64,000 nt of DNA, from assembly GCA_947652605.1 (NCBI GenBank), contig OX393578.1:58287415-58351414 (forward strand). Reading direction: 5' to 3'. The position numbers and the translations under genes are program-made. Origin of the DNA: Elmis aenea (lineage: Eukaryota > Arthropoda > Insecta > Coleoptera > Elmidae). Position 1 is the stretch's first letter, and each line of letters begins with the position of its first letter. Positions 23,346 through 35,590 of this stretch are shown here, one piece after another. The notes under the pieces were generated by a model. That model was given only the letters and a program-made list of their open reading frames with translations, was not told the DNA's origin and did not search any database.

Positions 23346-24558
23346 AATATTTCTCGTACTTCAGATGTTATAGCAAAAAATATGAATTTTTTTTTCTCTC
23401 ATAACTTTTATATTTTATCATTAGATCCATTTTAGTAGTACTTTCTAAAGACACTTTTTAATGGAGAACGTAACTGTTATTCTAGATTTTTTTATCACTA
23501 ACCATTTTTAGATTTTACCCCTAATTTCAGTTTTTCTTATGGGCCGAAAAGTTGGCTATGAAATAGTTAAATGTGCTTTTTTCTCTCTTTTAAATGATAT
23601 ATTACTTGCTATATCTATTTTTAGAGGGTGCATAATTACAGAAATTTGGAAATAAATTTAAAAGATATGGTTTTTTTGAGAAACCAACCAAAAATCCAAA
23701 ACAAATCAATAAAAAATTAGAATTATCAGTTTATCTCAAAAATGCCAAGTGATAAAAAAATCGAAAATAATGTTTATGTTATATAAAAAAGTACCTTTAT
23801 AAATAAAATGCATGTAATGAATAATACCAAAAAATCGATTTTTTTTAAAACCGGATTTTTCCGTGTATGAATTTGGAAATGATTACTTTACTCAGAAGAA
23901 ATTTCCTTGAAGTGCAAATATGCTATCAAATCTTATTATTAGCATTAAAATGCTTTATTTCATTAGCTCCATAATTTTCTTCAGGTCACCTCCGTTAATA
24001 ATTGTGAAACAGCAAAAAAAGTTGTTGAATGTAATCAGTGAACAGATAATACACCATTTTTGTTGCCATTCGTGGATCAATTTTTGGTATTGTTTGAGTT
24101 ATACGCGGCGTTTGTGAAGTATTTGTAGTGGTGATATTATTTATAATTAATTTACGTCCATTGTCCTTAAAACTAACTTAAGTGTTGTAAAATTTCTGGG
24201 GTCTCGGCGCGTCTTAAAGAGGTAAAATACGTATATGTTTGATTTAATAATTTCAGCCATTATTACAGAAACTTGCAGTTAATCTGAGGTATTAAATTTG
24301 CAAGGTTTATTTATTGGATATCAGTACATCTATTCCTGTTAACAAAATTATTGTCTTAAATTTTACTGTTTGAAACTGTATTTTACTAATTCTAGTACTC
24401 TTATCAGAAAAGGTCAGTCAATTATGGCCACCAGTCTTTGAAATGTTCGATTTTTCCTGAAAAAATGCGAAGACCCTAGTCTTAACACTTTATTTATCAT
24501 AAAAATTTTAATTAGGTAATTTCAAAAATCTGAGGGTCAGTAATTTTTATTTGTGTTG
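23346..24558. other. AT-rich intergenic DNA
   Basis: No gene, RNA or clear repeat recognised. The short frame at 23920-24117 shows no motif. Confidence 0.5.
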
Positions 24559-25775
24559 TACAGGGTGGACCAAATTCGAATGTTTTACAGGTTATCTCGG
24601 TTACCGTAATAGATAGCGAAAATCTGATTTCGGTCTCTTGGGCTATTTTTTTGAGAGAATAACGCCTACGCAATCAGATTTTTTCTATCGGATTCCATTT
24701 TGGCACTACAGACGAAAAATGAAATTTCATCATTTTTGAAAATTTGCTGTAACTTCTTTATTTATTAAATTAGAACAAAATGTTATAGACGTTTTTTATA
24801 CAGATTTTTATACTTAATTTAAAACCAAAAATAATTTTTTCATAGCTACCTTGAATTTCGAGATATAAAGTAAACTTACATTTTTTTAAATGGAAACCCT
24901 AGTTGGCCATGACTTTATGTGAAAGAGTATTTTTTTAGCTTTTCAAAAATATATAGTTTCATATATTTGTTGCAAAAAATAGCCAAGATATGGCCAATTT
25001 TGTAAAAATTCGATCATCAAAGTTAGCCATGATTTCGTAAACAAGTGATGTTTGCAATTATTAAACAACTAAACGTCATTTCGAAGTAAATTATTTAACA
25101 TTTAAGCAAATCCGTGTATTATTTTGTATTTTATAACTGTTTATTGTGGTATTGTGAACATGGCTAAATTTGAACTCTTTGAAAAGTTCAATATATTAAA
25201 ATATTAATTTGTAAGTGATAAAAATGTAGCGGCTGTTTCAGAATTTACTTGGCAATGACGTTTAGTTGTTTAATAATTGCAAACATCACTTGTTTACGAA
25301 ATCATGGCTAACTTTGATGATCGAATTTTTACAAAATTGGCCATATCTTGGTTATTTTTTGCAAAAAAAATATAAAACTATATATTTTTGAAACGCTAAA
25401 AAACTACTCTTTCACATAAAGTCATGGCCAACTAGGGTTTCCATTTAAAAAAATGTAAGTTTACTTTATATCTCGAAATTCAAGGTAGCTATGAAAAAAT
25501 TACTATTGTTTTTAAATTAAGCATAAAAATCTGTATAAAAAACCTCTATAATATTTTGTTCTAATTTAATAAATAAAGAAGTTACAGCAAATTTTCAAAA
25601 ATGATGAAATTTCATTTTTCGTCTGTAGTGCCAAAATGGAATCCGATAGAAAAAATCTGATTGCGTAGGCGTTATTTTCTCAAAAAAATAGCCCAAGAGA
25701 CCGAAATCAGATTTTCGCTATCTATTACGGTAACCGAGATACCCCGTAAAACATTCGAATTTGGTCCACCCTGTA
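24559..25775 (+). mobile_element. Foldback element family B, copy 1 (1.2 kb)
   Basis: Ends TACAGGGTGGACCAAATTCG at 24559 and its complement ending CCACCCTGTA at 25775. The arms (about 24559-25083 and 25257-25775) are near-identical inverted copies; the loop of about 173 bp (25084-25256) is unique. The loop contains an ATG frame MAKFELFEKFN (start about 25159) that soon meets a stop. A second copy lies at 31893-33093. There is no transposase; by inference it moves in trans. Confidence 0.85.
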
Positions 25776-25895
25776 CAGGGTGATTGAAATTTTCGAGTTT
25801 AAGCATGGGGATCTCACTTATTATAATAGCTTATACTCTAGCTATTATAATAAGCGAGATCCCCATGCTTAAACTCGAATTTCAATCACCCTGTA
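25774..25895. mobile_element. 122-bp palindromic MITE abutting family B copy 1
   Basis: TACAGGGTGATTGAAATT to its complement ending AATCACCCTGTA. The two arms (GAGTTTAAGCATGGGGATCT) are almost perfectly paired over about 50 bp. It shares its first TA with the last TA of the preceding element. Confidence 0.8.
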
Positions 25896-26989
25896 TTTAA
25901 CGTGTGTGCCAGTTTTAATGAACCAATTCATTTAGTTAACAAAATTTTGGATTTTTCTTTAAAAAATGGCCAAGATTATGGTCTTTTTTCCCATTCCTAA
26001 TTTGTAATGGATGGTTTTCAGTGATATAAAATGGATATTTCAGTAGCAAATGTATGAAATAATATCATATAATTAACAGTATACAGTTAATTAATAAATT
26101 GGAAGCCAAAAGCCTTAAAACTTATTTAATATGAAGTCTTTATTTTAATTTTATGGAAAATCAATGTATATTGTCCTAAATTATTGCACTTTAAAACACA
26201 TTTTTATTGATGTTATGATGGGTATAGATAATTTAACCCAATACAGTTGTAATATCTACTTATTATTATCCTTATTACTGCTTATTTGTCATTTTTAATT
26301 GTTCTTTAATGCTTTTTGCGAGGGTATAATATATCACAAATTTGCTTGATGTGAGGTGAGGCTGGTGATCTGTTTGTTTAATGTAATTGTGTGTTGTTTA
26401 AACAAAGTAGTTATGTAATTAGTAATTTAATGTTTATAGGGCTAGGATTCCTGGTATCAAAGAGATGGTCAGCAGTCCGAAACGTGGCATCAGAATTATT
26501 TGAATTGACAACTGAAAACGTTTAAGAGGTAAAGTAAAAATTTTGTATTTAATTTTATTTATATTTAAGAATGTAAATAGAGTGAGTATGTTTATATTGT
26601 ATCCGAACAGGTATGTCATCTCATATGTGTGGATATTTTAAACAAAACTTTGTTTTGAAACACAAATTTTTGAGTAAAAAACTGAATTTATCAATATTTG
26701 GAGCGTGGAGCGGAGCTAGAGCAGGCATTTTGTTGCCAGCGCGGAGCAATTAAAAAATTGGATTGCTCGAAACCCCTGATTAAAAACCCCTCTAAAATAA
26801 TGTATTTAATCCGAGAATGCAATAAAAAACATGCCATTGTATTTGAAATAAAAAAGTTGTCGCCATTTTGAAATTATTTTCGTTTAACAGATCATATGCC
26901 ATTATGGTCATAACCAACATTTCAGATCATTACCCCTTTTCATTCTTTGTATATTTTTATTGCACGGTCCCAATCAATCTCCCAGTATA
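25896..26989. other. AT-rich intergenic DNA
   Basis: No gene recognised. A short GC-richer stretch near 26700-26750 repeats GGAGCGTGGAGCGGAGC-like words; otherwise featureless. Confidence 0.5.
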
Positions 26990-28064
26990 TACAGCGTCAT
27001 TCAAGATGCAACAAATGGGAAAAAAATTTATTATTTATTTCTCAGAAAATGTTATTCTTGGTCAAAGTTGGTGCATGGTCTAAAACTAATTTTAAGATGA
27101 GAAACAGTTCAATAAAAAGTCATAGGACACTAGATTTTAGCGATTTTTGAAATATTCGAAAGAGTAAAGTGCCCTTATCTAAGAGATACAAAACAATTTT
27201 ATGAAAAAAAGTTATTTAGAATCTCAAAATAAGGCTAGATTTAAATTTTGACGGTCAATATTCAATTTTTAGTTTTTAAGAAATTTTAACATTCAAAAAG
27301 TTCAACAAATGGAAAAGTTATTTATTATCGATTTCTCAAAAAATTTATTCTTGATAAAAGTGGGTGCATGGCCTAAAACTAATTTTAAAAGAAAAAAAAA
27401 GTTTAATAAAAAGTCATAGCACACTAGATTTTAGCGATTTTTGTAGTATTCGCAAAAGTAGTGTTTAAAATTTCTTAATAAATAAAAATTGGAATTTTAC
27501 ACTCACAATTTATATATCTGGCCTTACTTTGAGATCCTAATTAACTTTTTTTATAAAATTGTTTTGTATTTCTTAAATAAGGGCACTTTACTCTTTCGAA
27601 TATTTCAAAAATCGCTAAAATCTAGTGTCCTATGACTTTTTATCAAACTTTTTTTCATCTTAAAATTAGTTTTAGACAATGCACTAACTTTTATCAAGAA
27701 TAACATTTTCTGAGAAGTCAATAATAAAAAACTTTTCCATTTGTTGCAAACTTTTTGAATGTTAAAATTTCTTGAAAACTAAAAATTGAAATTTGACCAT
27801 CAAACTTTAAATCTAGCCTTATTTTGAGATTCTAAGTAATTTTTTCCTATAATTTTTTTTTTGTATCTCTTAAAATGAGGACACTTTACTCTTGCAAATA
27901 TTTCAAAAATCGCTAAAATCTAGTGTCCTGACTTTTTATCAAACTTTTTTCATCTTAAAATTGGTTTTAGACTATGCACCTACTTTTATAAAGAATAAAA
28001 TTTTCTGAGAAATCAATAATAAAAATTTTTCCCATTTGTTGCAGACTTTTTGAATGACGCTGTA
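26990..28064. mobile_element. Foldback element with two direct and two inverted blocks
   Basis: Begins TACAGCGTCATTCAAGATGC (26990) and ends TTTTTGAATGACGCTGTA (28064). Two direct blocks start near 26990 and 27300 (each with GTGCATGG and CACTAGATTTTAGCGATTTT). Two inverted blocks follow near 27560-27780 and 27890-28064. All share AACAAATGG, TTATCAAG/CTTGATAA-type and TTAGCGATTTTT words. No ORF. Confidence 0.7.
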
Positions 28065-28094
28065 TAATCTATTCCCTTTTTATCCATAGGGTGT

Positions 28095-28300
28095 AAGCAG
28101 GGCCTATCACAGGGGGGGTAGACCGTAGACGGGACTAATTCCCGGGGCCCGGTGTTGCCAAGGGGGCCCGGATTCGGGCTAATACACAATATTTTGTTTG
28201 CAAATACTATTAAAATTAAATTTTAACCTTTCTAAGAGTAAAGGGGGGCCCGTTGTATATTGCTTCCCCGGGGCCCGAATTTTCTGTGAACGACCCTAGG
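28095..28300. mobile_element. Possible GGGGCCC-rich MITE
   Basis: Imperfectly inverted GC-rich ends (AGGGCCTATCACAG near 28097; CTGTGAACGACCCTAGG near 28283) enclose CCCGGGGCCCGG and GGGGCCCG blocks. This contrasts sharply with the AT-rich flanks. The pairing is imperfect, so this is tentative. Confidence 0.4.
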
Positions 28301-28471
28301 TGTAAGGGTGGGTTGTAATAACCAATCCTTTTTACAGTTTGCAGATACAAAAAATAAGACAAAAGCAACAAAACTTTTTATTATAAGTAAATAATCACAG
28401 TTCACAAAATCACAAAACATTTGCTTTAATTAAAATTTAATATCCTTATCGTTTTGTTTCTAGCGTACACC

Positions 28472-31400
28472 ATGGATAGGTCACAAATCCCGACGCCATC
28501 ATTCAAACCTTCGACATCGAGAGTCTTGGAAACAGTACCGGAAAGTAAATCGAACATCCCTGTAAAAAGCAAATTGCGAAGACGATCTAAATCAGTCACT
28601 GATCTGCCAACGTTCAAAAGTACAGACTCGAGGTTCAAGTTTGAAAATAAAAGGCGTCCTTTACCATCTGTTAAACCAAAACCAGCTAAAACGGGTACTA
28701 AAAGGAAATCAATCAGACTATCTATTACGAAGAAAGTTGTAACGAGCTTTGTAAGTACGCCGAAGCGTCGAGCTTTACTGAATAGTGCCCGAGCGACTGC
28801 TTCTAGTACCGCAGCCAGGGCTCCCATTAAAGGACCGGCGTCGGACACATGTCAGGAACAAACGAAGCCAAAAGTCGCAAAACCGGCGCCTTATGATTTC
28901 AAGGCTCGGTTTAATCTACTAAAGGAAAAACACAAGTTATTGTTGGAATCACAAAAAACGTTTACAGAAGTAAGAAGTACTTTGGAGAATGAAAACTCGC
29001 AACTAAAAACCACTAATTTAGAATATCTCGAACAAATAAATGCACTTAAAAATGAAAATAAAATATTAAAGAGCCAGCAAGTGGCCAACATCGACTCGAT
29101 CATCAATCTCGAAGAAGACAAAGCGAAGTTGGCTCGGTCTCTTTGGTCGTGCGAATTGAAGTACGAAAAATGTTTTAATGACCACGTGCAGCTTAAGGGG
29201 ACGCATGAGATACTGAATATGAGTCACGAATTGCTCAATAAACTAAGCAAAAAGTTCGAAAGTGACCTAATCGAAGCAAATAGTACCATTGAAACTCTAA
29301 ATAATCGAATTACAAAGTTCAAAGAGGCCTTGTATCTAAATGAAACTGTGCGACGACAATTGCATAATAAGGTACATGATCTTCTTCTTTTTAATCGGTT
29401 GCTCTTGGACCTTTCGGTGTCTAGATATGCTTTTCTATTTCTGTATTAAGTTCCTCCATTCCTGCCTATGGTTAGCTAATTGTGGCACATCTGTCCTGCT
29501 GACTCCTTTTTCTTCTAGCCTATGTCTCACTTCTTTTTCCCATGTTGTTCTTGGTTTTCTACTGCTTTTTCCCTATGTTTCTCCATCTCTGTCTATCATT
29601 GGCTAACCGTGGCACATCTCTTCAGCTGACTTCTTTTTCTTCTAGCCTATGCCTCACTTCTTTTTCCCATGTTGTTCTTGGTCATCCTCTACTGCTTTTT
29701 CCCTGTTTCTCCATCTCTGTCTATCATTGGCTAACCGTGGTACATCTCTTCAGCTGACTCCTTTTTCTTCTAGTCTATGTCTCCCTTTTTTTTCCCATTT
29801 TGCTCTTGATCTTCCTGCACTGCTTTTTCCTTGTCTCTCCATCTCTGTCTATCAATGGCTTACTGTGGCACATCTCTTCAGCTGACTCCTTTTTCTTCTA
29901 GTCCATGTCTCACTTCTTCTTCCCATTTTGTTTTTGGTTTTCTACTGCTTTTTCCCTATGTCTCGCCATCTCTGTCTACAATTGGCTAATTGGCACCTCC
30001 TCAGCTGTCTCGTTTTTCTTCTAGTCTATGTCTCACTTCTTTTTCCCATGCTGTTCTTGGTCTTCCTCTACTGCTTTTTCCCTATGTTTCTCCATCTCTG
30101 TCAATCATTGGCTAACCGTGGCACATCTCTTCAGCTGACTCCTTTTTCCTCTAGCCTATGTTTCTCTATCTCTGTCAATCATTGGCTAACCGTGGCACAT
30201 CTCTTCAGCTGACTCCTTTTACCTCTAGCCTTTGTTTCTCCATCTCTGTCAATCATTGGCTAACTGTGGCACATCTCTTCAGCTGACTCCTTTTTCTTCT
30301 AGCCTATGTCTCACTTCTTTTTCCCATGTTGTTCTTAGTCTTCCTCTACTGCTTTTTGCCTGTTTCTCCATCTCTGTCTATTATTGGCTAACCATGGCAC
30401 ATCTCTTCAGCTGACTCCTTTTTGTTCTAGCCTATGTCTCACTTCTATTTCCCATGTTCTTGGTCTTCCTCTACTGCTTTTTCCCTATTGTTTCTCTGCA
30501 CTCTTCTTCAAGTTTATCATGCTCTATATTCATACCTTTAATTACTATGTTGTTTTTTTTTCCTTTTCTTTTCTTGTGCTTCCAATCTGTCTTCTAATCT
30601 TTTAATTCTCTTTTGCAGGTGCAAGATCTTAAAGGCAACATCCGAGTATTTTGTAGAGTTAGACCATCGATTGATGGGGAACACGAAAAACGTCTATGTG
30701 CTATTAATTTTTTCGATGAGTGTTCAATGGAAATAAGAAGGAGTAAGGAGACCATTAGCTGTATTAGTGGTAAACCAACTGATATTAAACTCGAGTTCCA
30801 ATATGATAAACTTTTCCACCCATCGACTTCGCAGGCCGAAATCTTTGAGGAACTGGCCCAACTAGTCCAGTCAGTTCTGGATGGTTACAATGTGTGCATC
30901 TTTGCGTATGGACAAACGGGTTCAGGTAAAACATACACGATGCAAGGACTGCACACCGAAACACATCTGGGGATGATTCCTCGGGCCGTGAGGCTTATCT
31001 TCAAGACAATCGAACAGTCCCAGTCTTGGACTTACACGATCCAAGTGAGCTTTTTAGAAATCTACAACGAAAACATACGCGATCTGCTGGACCAGAACGA
31101 GAAACATTGCGAAATCCGATATAACGAAGGCAAGGGCGTTATCGTTTCTAATCTGAAATCGGAAACGATATCATCGGTTGGAGAACTCGAACGGCTGATA
31201 TATTTAGCTCAAGGTAATCGCGCGGTGGCAGCCACGGACTTCAACGAGCACAGTTCTCGTTCGCACGCGGTGACAAAAATCACTTTATTGGGTCATAACG
31301 CGGATTCTGGTGACGTGTATTCGGGTTCATTGAACTTAGTTGACCTTGCCGGCTCGGAAAGTGCAAGAACTTCGTCGCTTGAACGTTTAACCGAAACGAA

Positions 31401-31671
31401 AAATATCAACAAGAGCCTCTCTACCCTAGGAAATGTTATGTTGGCACTACATAATAAAGACGGTCACGTTCCATACAGGAATTCGAAATTGACTTATTTA
31501 TTAAAGGATTGTTTGGGCGGCAATTCCAAGACTTTGATGATAGTGAACATTTCTCCCTTTGAGGAGTGCTATCAGGAGAGCATCAACTCCTTAAGGTTTG
31601 CTGCCAAAGTGAAGGAAGTCAAAATTAATGCCAAAAAAAATAAGACTTATCTCAATAAACAGTTATTTTAA
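28472..31671 (+). CDS. ncd: Kinesin-14 (ncd/KIFC1-like), C-terminal motor, 2 coding exons
   Basis: Coding exons 28472-29371 and 30619-31671 join in frame to 650 residues. A 3' splice site (TTTCTAG, ending 28463) just before the ATG implies a noncoding first exon upstream; the start has an ACACCATGG context. The basic Ser/Thr-rich N-terminal tail (about 1-145) has nuclear-localisation-like KRKSIR and TPKRRA. A coiled-coil stalk follows (about 150-300), then the kinesin-14 neck and motor start LKGNIRVFCRVRP. The P-loop GQTGSGKT is at about 398, switch I NEHSSRSH at about 509 and switch II DLAGSE at about 542. Kinesin-14 motors move to microtubule minus ends and organise spindle poles. The C-terminal motor with this neck separates it from plus-end kinesins. 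The assignment to ncd within kinesin-14 is likely but not tested. Confidence 0.9.
29400..30500 (-). repeat. Tandem array of a LINE ORF2 C-terminal fragment, about 127-bp unit
   Basis: Nine copies (landmark GGCTAACCGTGGCACATCTC near 29474, 29598, 29727, 29852, 29983, 30109, 30184, 30257, 30385). Most are spaced 124-131 bp, two are shortened to about 73 bp. On the minus strand each unit reads like SSRGRPRTTWEKEVRH then RLEEKGVS, a stop, and RDVPRLANDRQRWRN, the signature of non-LTR retrotransposon C-termini. It fills the ncd intron. The plus-strand frames here (29340-30605) are not genes. Confidence 0.75.
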
Positions 31672-31864
31672 TAGTCGTGGCCATTGTAAGCGTTAATCCT
31701 ACTATTTTTATGTTAATGTTTGAAAAGTAGGACGATGCCAAAAATTTTATATTTTAACATGTCTGTTTTGTCAAAATATGTGTGTAGCAAGTAAATTTGT
31801 CTGTGAAATTTTAATGATAATGATATTCCAGTTTAAAAAATATGTTTCAGAAATAGTACTACCA

Positions 31865-31870
31865 AATAAA
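31865..31870 (+). promoter_or_regulatory. ncd candidate polyadenylation signal
   Basis: AATAAA about 195 bp after the stop codon, just upstream of the foldback element that starts at 31893. Confidence 0.45.
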
Positions 31871-31892
31871 ATATAATTTAATCATGTGCATA

Positions 31893-33093
31893 TACAGGGT
31901 GGACCAAATTCGAATGTTTTACGGGGTATCTCGGTTACCGCAATAGATAGCGAAAATCTGATTTCGGTCTCTCGGGCAATTTTTGTGTGAAAATAACGCC
32001 TGTGAAATCAGATTTTTTCTATCGGATTCCATTTTGGCTCTACAGACGAAAAACGAAATTTCATCATTTTTGAAAATTGGCTGTAACTACTTTATTTATT
32101 AAATTAGAACAAAAAGGTTTTTATACAGATTTTTATGCTTAATTTAAAAACAAAAGTAATTTTTTTTTAGCCATCTTGACTTTTGAGATATGGAGTAAAC
32201 TTGTATATTTTTAAATAGAAAAATATTCGACCATGACTTTATGTGAAAGAGTATTTTTTTAGCTTTTCAAAAATATATAGTTTTATATGTTTTTTGCAAA
32301 AAATAACCGAGATATGGCCAATTTTGCAAAAATTCGATCATCAAAGTTTGCCATGATTTCGTAAACAAGTGATATTTGCAATTATTAAACAACTGAACGT
32401 CATTGCTAAGTAAATTCTGCAGCAACCGTTACGTTTTTATCACTTGCATCTGACATATTAAACTTTTCGAAGAGTTCAAATTTAGCCATGTTCACAATAC
32501 CACAATAAACAGTTATAATATACAAAATAATACACGGATTTGCTTTGAAGTTGACAAATGTACTTCGAAATGACGTTTAGTTGTTTAATAATTGCAAACG
32601 TCACTTGTTTACAAAATCATGGCAAACTTTGATGATAGAATTTTTACAAAATTGGCCATATCTCGGTTATTTTTTGCAACAAATATAAAAAACTATATAT
32701 TTTTGAAAAGCTAAAAAAATACTCTTAGATAAAGTCATTGCCGACTAGGGTTTCCATTTAAAAAAATGTAAGTTTAATCCATATCTCAAAAGTCAAGATG
32801 GCTTAAAAAAATGTACTTTTGTTCTTCAATTAAGCATAAAAATGTATAAAAAACCTATATAACATATAACATTTTGTTCTAATTTAATAAATAAAGAAGT
32901 TGTAGCAAAATTTCGAAAATGAGGAAATTTCAATTTTCGTCTGTAGTGCCAAAATGGAATCCTATGGAAAAAATCTGATTGCAAAGGCGTTATTTTCTCA
33001 AAAAAATAGCCCAAGGGACCGAAATCAGATTTTAGCTATCTATTGCGGTAACCGAGATACCCCGTAAAACATTCGAAATTGGTCCACCCTGTA
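31893..33093 (-). mobile_element. Foldback element family B, copy 2 (1.2 kb)
   Basis: Same ends and arms as 24559-25775 (TACAGGGTGGACCAAATTCG, and the complement ending at 33093). The loop (about 32403-32573) matches the other loop in reverse complement, so the copy is inserted in the opposite orientation. Here the loop frame is longer on the minus strand: ATG at about 32491, MAKFELFEKFN then MSDASDKNVTVAAEFT and a TAG. Its 3' end also abuts an ACAGGGTGTTTCAG end. Confidence 0.85.
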
Positions 33094-33370
33094 CAGGGTG
33101 TTTCAGACCATTTAGATCATAAATAGTGTTATGTACATACAAATTATTGTTAAGATTGTAAAAATATTTTGTCGGTAACTATTTAAATATGTTTGCCAGA
33201 GTGTGTAACATTATATTAATTTTTTTAAGTAATGTACTGTATTCTGATGTGCATGAATAAAAATGTATGTACACACTGAAATTTTGACATGAATTTGTTT
33301 ATTTTTAATTCGTTTATTTGAATCATTCCTTACACATTTCTCATATACCATATCTAACGCGCAAACACAA

Positions 33371-33812
33371 TTTGCAAGTAAAATATTTCAAATTTACCGC
33401 CAGAGTTGACCATTTCGAATGTAAACATTAACCTCTGCTCATTTCTGTGGTCCTGATACTAGAAATTAAATTTTCGTTCAGATTTGGCAAGGAAAATATT
33501 TCAAATTCACCGCCAGAGTTGACCATTTCAAATCTAAACATTTAACCTCTTCTCATTTCTGTGATCCTGATACTAGAAGCGAGATTTTCGTTCAAAATTT
33601 GCAAGTAAACTATTTCAAATTCGCCGCCAGAGTTGACCATTTTAAATGTACACATAACCTCTTCTCATTTCTGTGATCCTGATACTAGAAATGAAATTTT
33701 CGTTCAGATTTGGCAAGGAAATTATTTCAAATTCACCGCCAGAGTTGACCATTTCGAATGTAAACATTTAACCTCTTCTCATTTCTGTGATCCTGATACT
33801 AGAAATGAAATT
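33371..33812. repeat. Four-copy tandem repeat, about 113-bp unit, dimeric
   Basis: Copies start near 33371, 33485, 33598 and 33710. All contain CCGCCAGAGTTGACCATTT and CCTGATACTAGAA. Copies 1 and 3 read TTTGCAAGTAAA and copies 2 and 4 read TTGGCAAGGAAA, so the true unit is probably a dimer of about 226 bp. Confidence 0.8.
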
Positions 33813-35590
33813 TTTGTTTGGTTATTGTGATATTATTAAGCATTTATTTTGAAATATTTCCAGCTTAAGTTGTTAAAATAATTGTTTCAAGAAATTTGAG
33901 CAAAGTATTAGGATCAGCAGCTGGATTCTGTAACTTTGGATTTAACGGAAATGCAAGTTCATTACTACCTTGTTAATATGACCCACTTCTACGAAAAGCG
34001 ATGCTCTAACCCACCGGTGGTAACTCACGGCGGGTTTACCCAAGTTAAAACCTGTATCTACTATTTTAGGAAAGTTAGTACAGAAAATCCTACTGCGCAC
34101 GTTCACAACTGAAATATGCTTAACGCGTATTTGTTTAAAAATTACCGCCATGTAACTTTGTACACTCTGTCTTACATTAAAGAATTTATGGTAGTTTTTT
34201 TTTTAAGTTTTGATGCGTTTTGTTCCTATTTTTATATTACACAACGATTTTGTTAAGTTTCTTATTTTATAGTTTGTTTACTGAATTAATTTTGTTTCAA
34301 TGGTCGGCAGCACTTTGGGTGGGTATTTTTTAAATTCGGCCAGTGATGTGGTAAAGTAATTCTATTTTGTTTAGTTGATTTCATTTATTTATTGCACTAT
34401 GCACGTTACAAACAAATATACCATGTTATTTATATATTAAGCTGGACTGTGAAATTAAAATTGGCGAATAATACACAAAGATATGACAAAACTTAATTTT
34501 GATATAATTTTGTGCATCTCGCAAGTTACGTTTGCATATTTCTTAATGTTGCGTTTATTCTTTTCGTCGTTCCACCATAAAATATGTGTTAGATGGGCCA
34601 TCATTCTGAAAGAATGTAAAAATACCAATATACTGTCATGCGAATAATATACATTACTAGTTTACATGAGGTATTTATTTACTTGTTGAATGAACACAAT
34701 ATAATATTACGGATTTAAAAATGTAACAAAATTAATTTCAATTTGTAAAATAAAAGATTTACTGTACTTACCAAAGCGCTATTTCGTCGCTTCGTTCCTA
34801 AATTTACTTATATCCAACACACTTAATTATTGTTAAAAATAGTTTCTTTTTTAATTCAACACAAATACAACACTCCAAAAATTTACTTAAATATAACATT
34901 TCACCCCCAATCATTAAATGTTATTGAGTATTGAGTAAACAAGTCGAAATGACAGGGTTTTAGCCTTAAACGCGGCTGTCGAGCCGGTTTCACACGAATT
35001 ACGTCTAGCATTTACGGTTAGGGTTCATCCTTGGTCCTCAGAAGAAACGGAATATCAACTACCCGAATTGGGAAGTCACCACTAACGCGTGGTGTTTACG
35101 CTGGTGTTTAAAAGTTACGGAATAAGGGGGCAGGAGTTTCACGAGGTCTTTTGTGAAGTTGCAATGTTATGATGGTAAATAAATATTTGATTTTTCTACA
35201 TAAAGACTACACAGCTTCACAGCTAAAAAAATTATTTTTAATCGGTTTCTTAACAAAATAATATTTACCAAATTATGATCTTTTAATCAAAGGGAGATCT
35301 TTTCTCATATCTTTGTAGCTTTCACATAAATGCACAAAAAAACAATCATGTAAAATGTAAAATTTAAGGGTATATTCGTGATTAAAATCTTTTTTAACTT
35401 AAATTAAGCGATGATAGGTGTGTTGTTTACATTAAAACAAATTTTAGAGTAAAAATATATTAAATAAAACATCAAATTTACCACATGTAAATTTATAATA
35501 TTAAAACATTACAACAGCATGTCAATAAGAAAATAGTATCGTGATTTGTTTAAAACCTATAGTAACCTTAGGAGCCTAATTTCGCAGTAC
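33813..35590. other. Intergenic DNA and Rab33 3' UTR
   Basis: No gene found between the tandem repeat and the Rab33 stop codon. The minus-strand frame at 34151-33942 has no motif. Part of this must be the Rab33 3' UTR, but I cannot place its end. Confidence 0.5.

Noticed and set aside
21755..23347. 530-codon ORF on the minus strand
   Set aside because: It is the heptamer array read in one of several open frames; the peptide is a pure 7-residue repeat and the end runs into unrelated low-complexity sequence.
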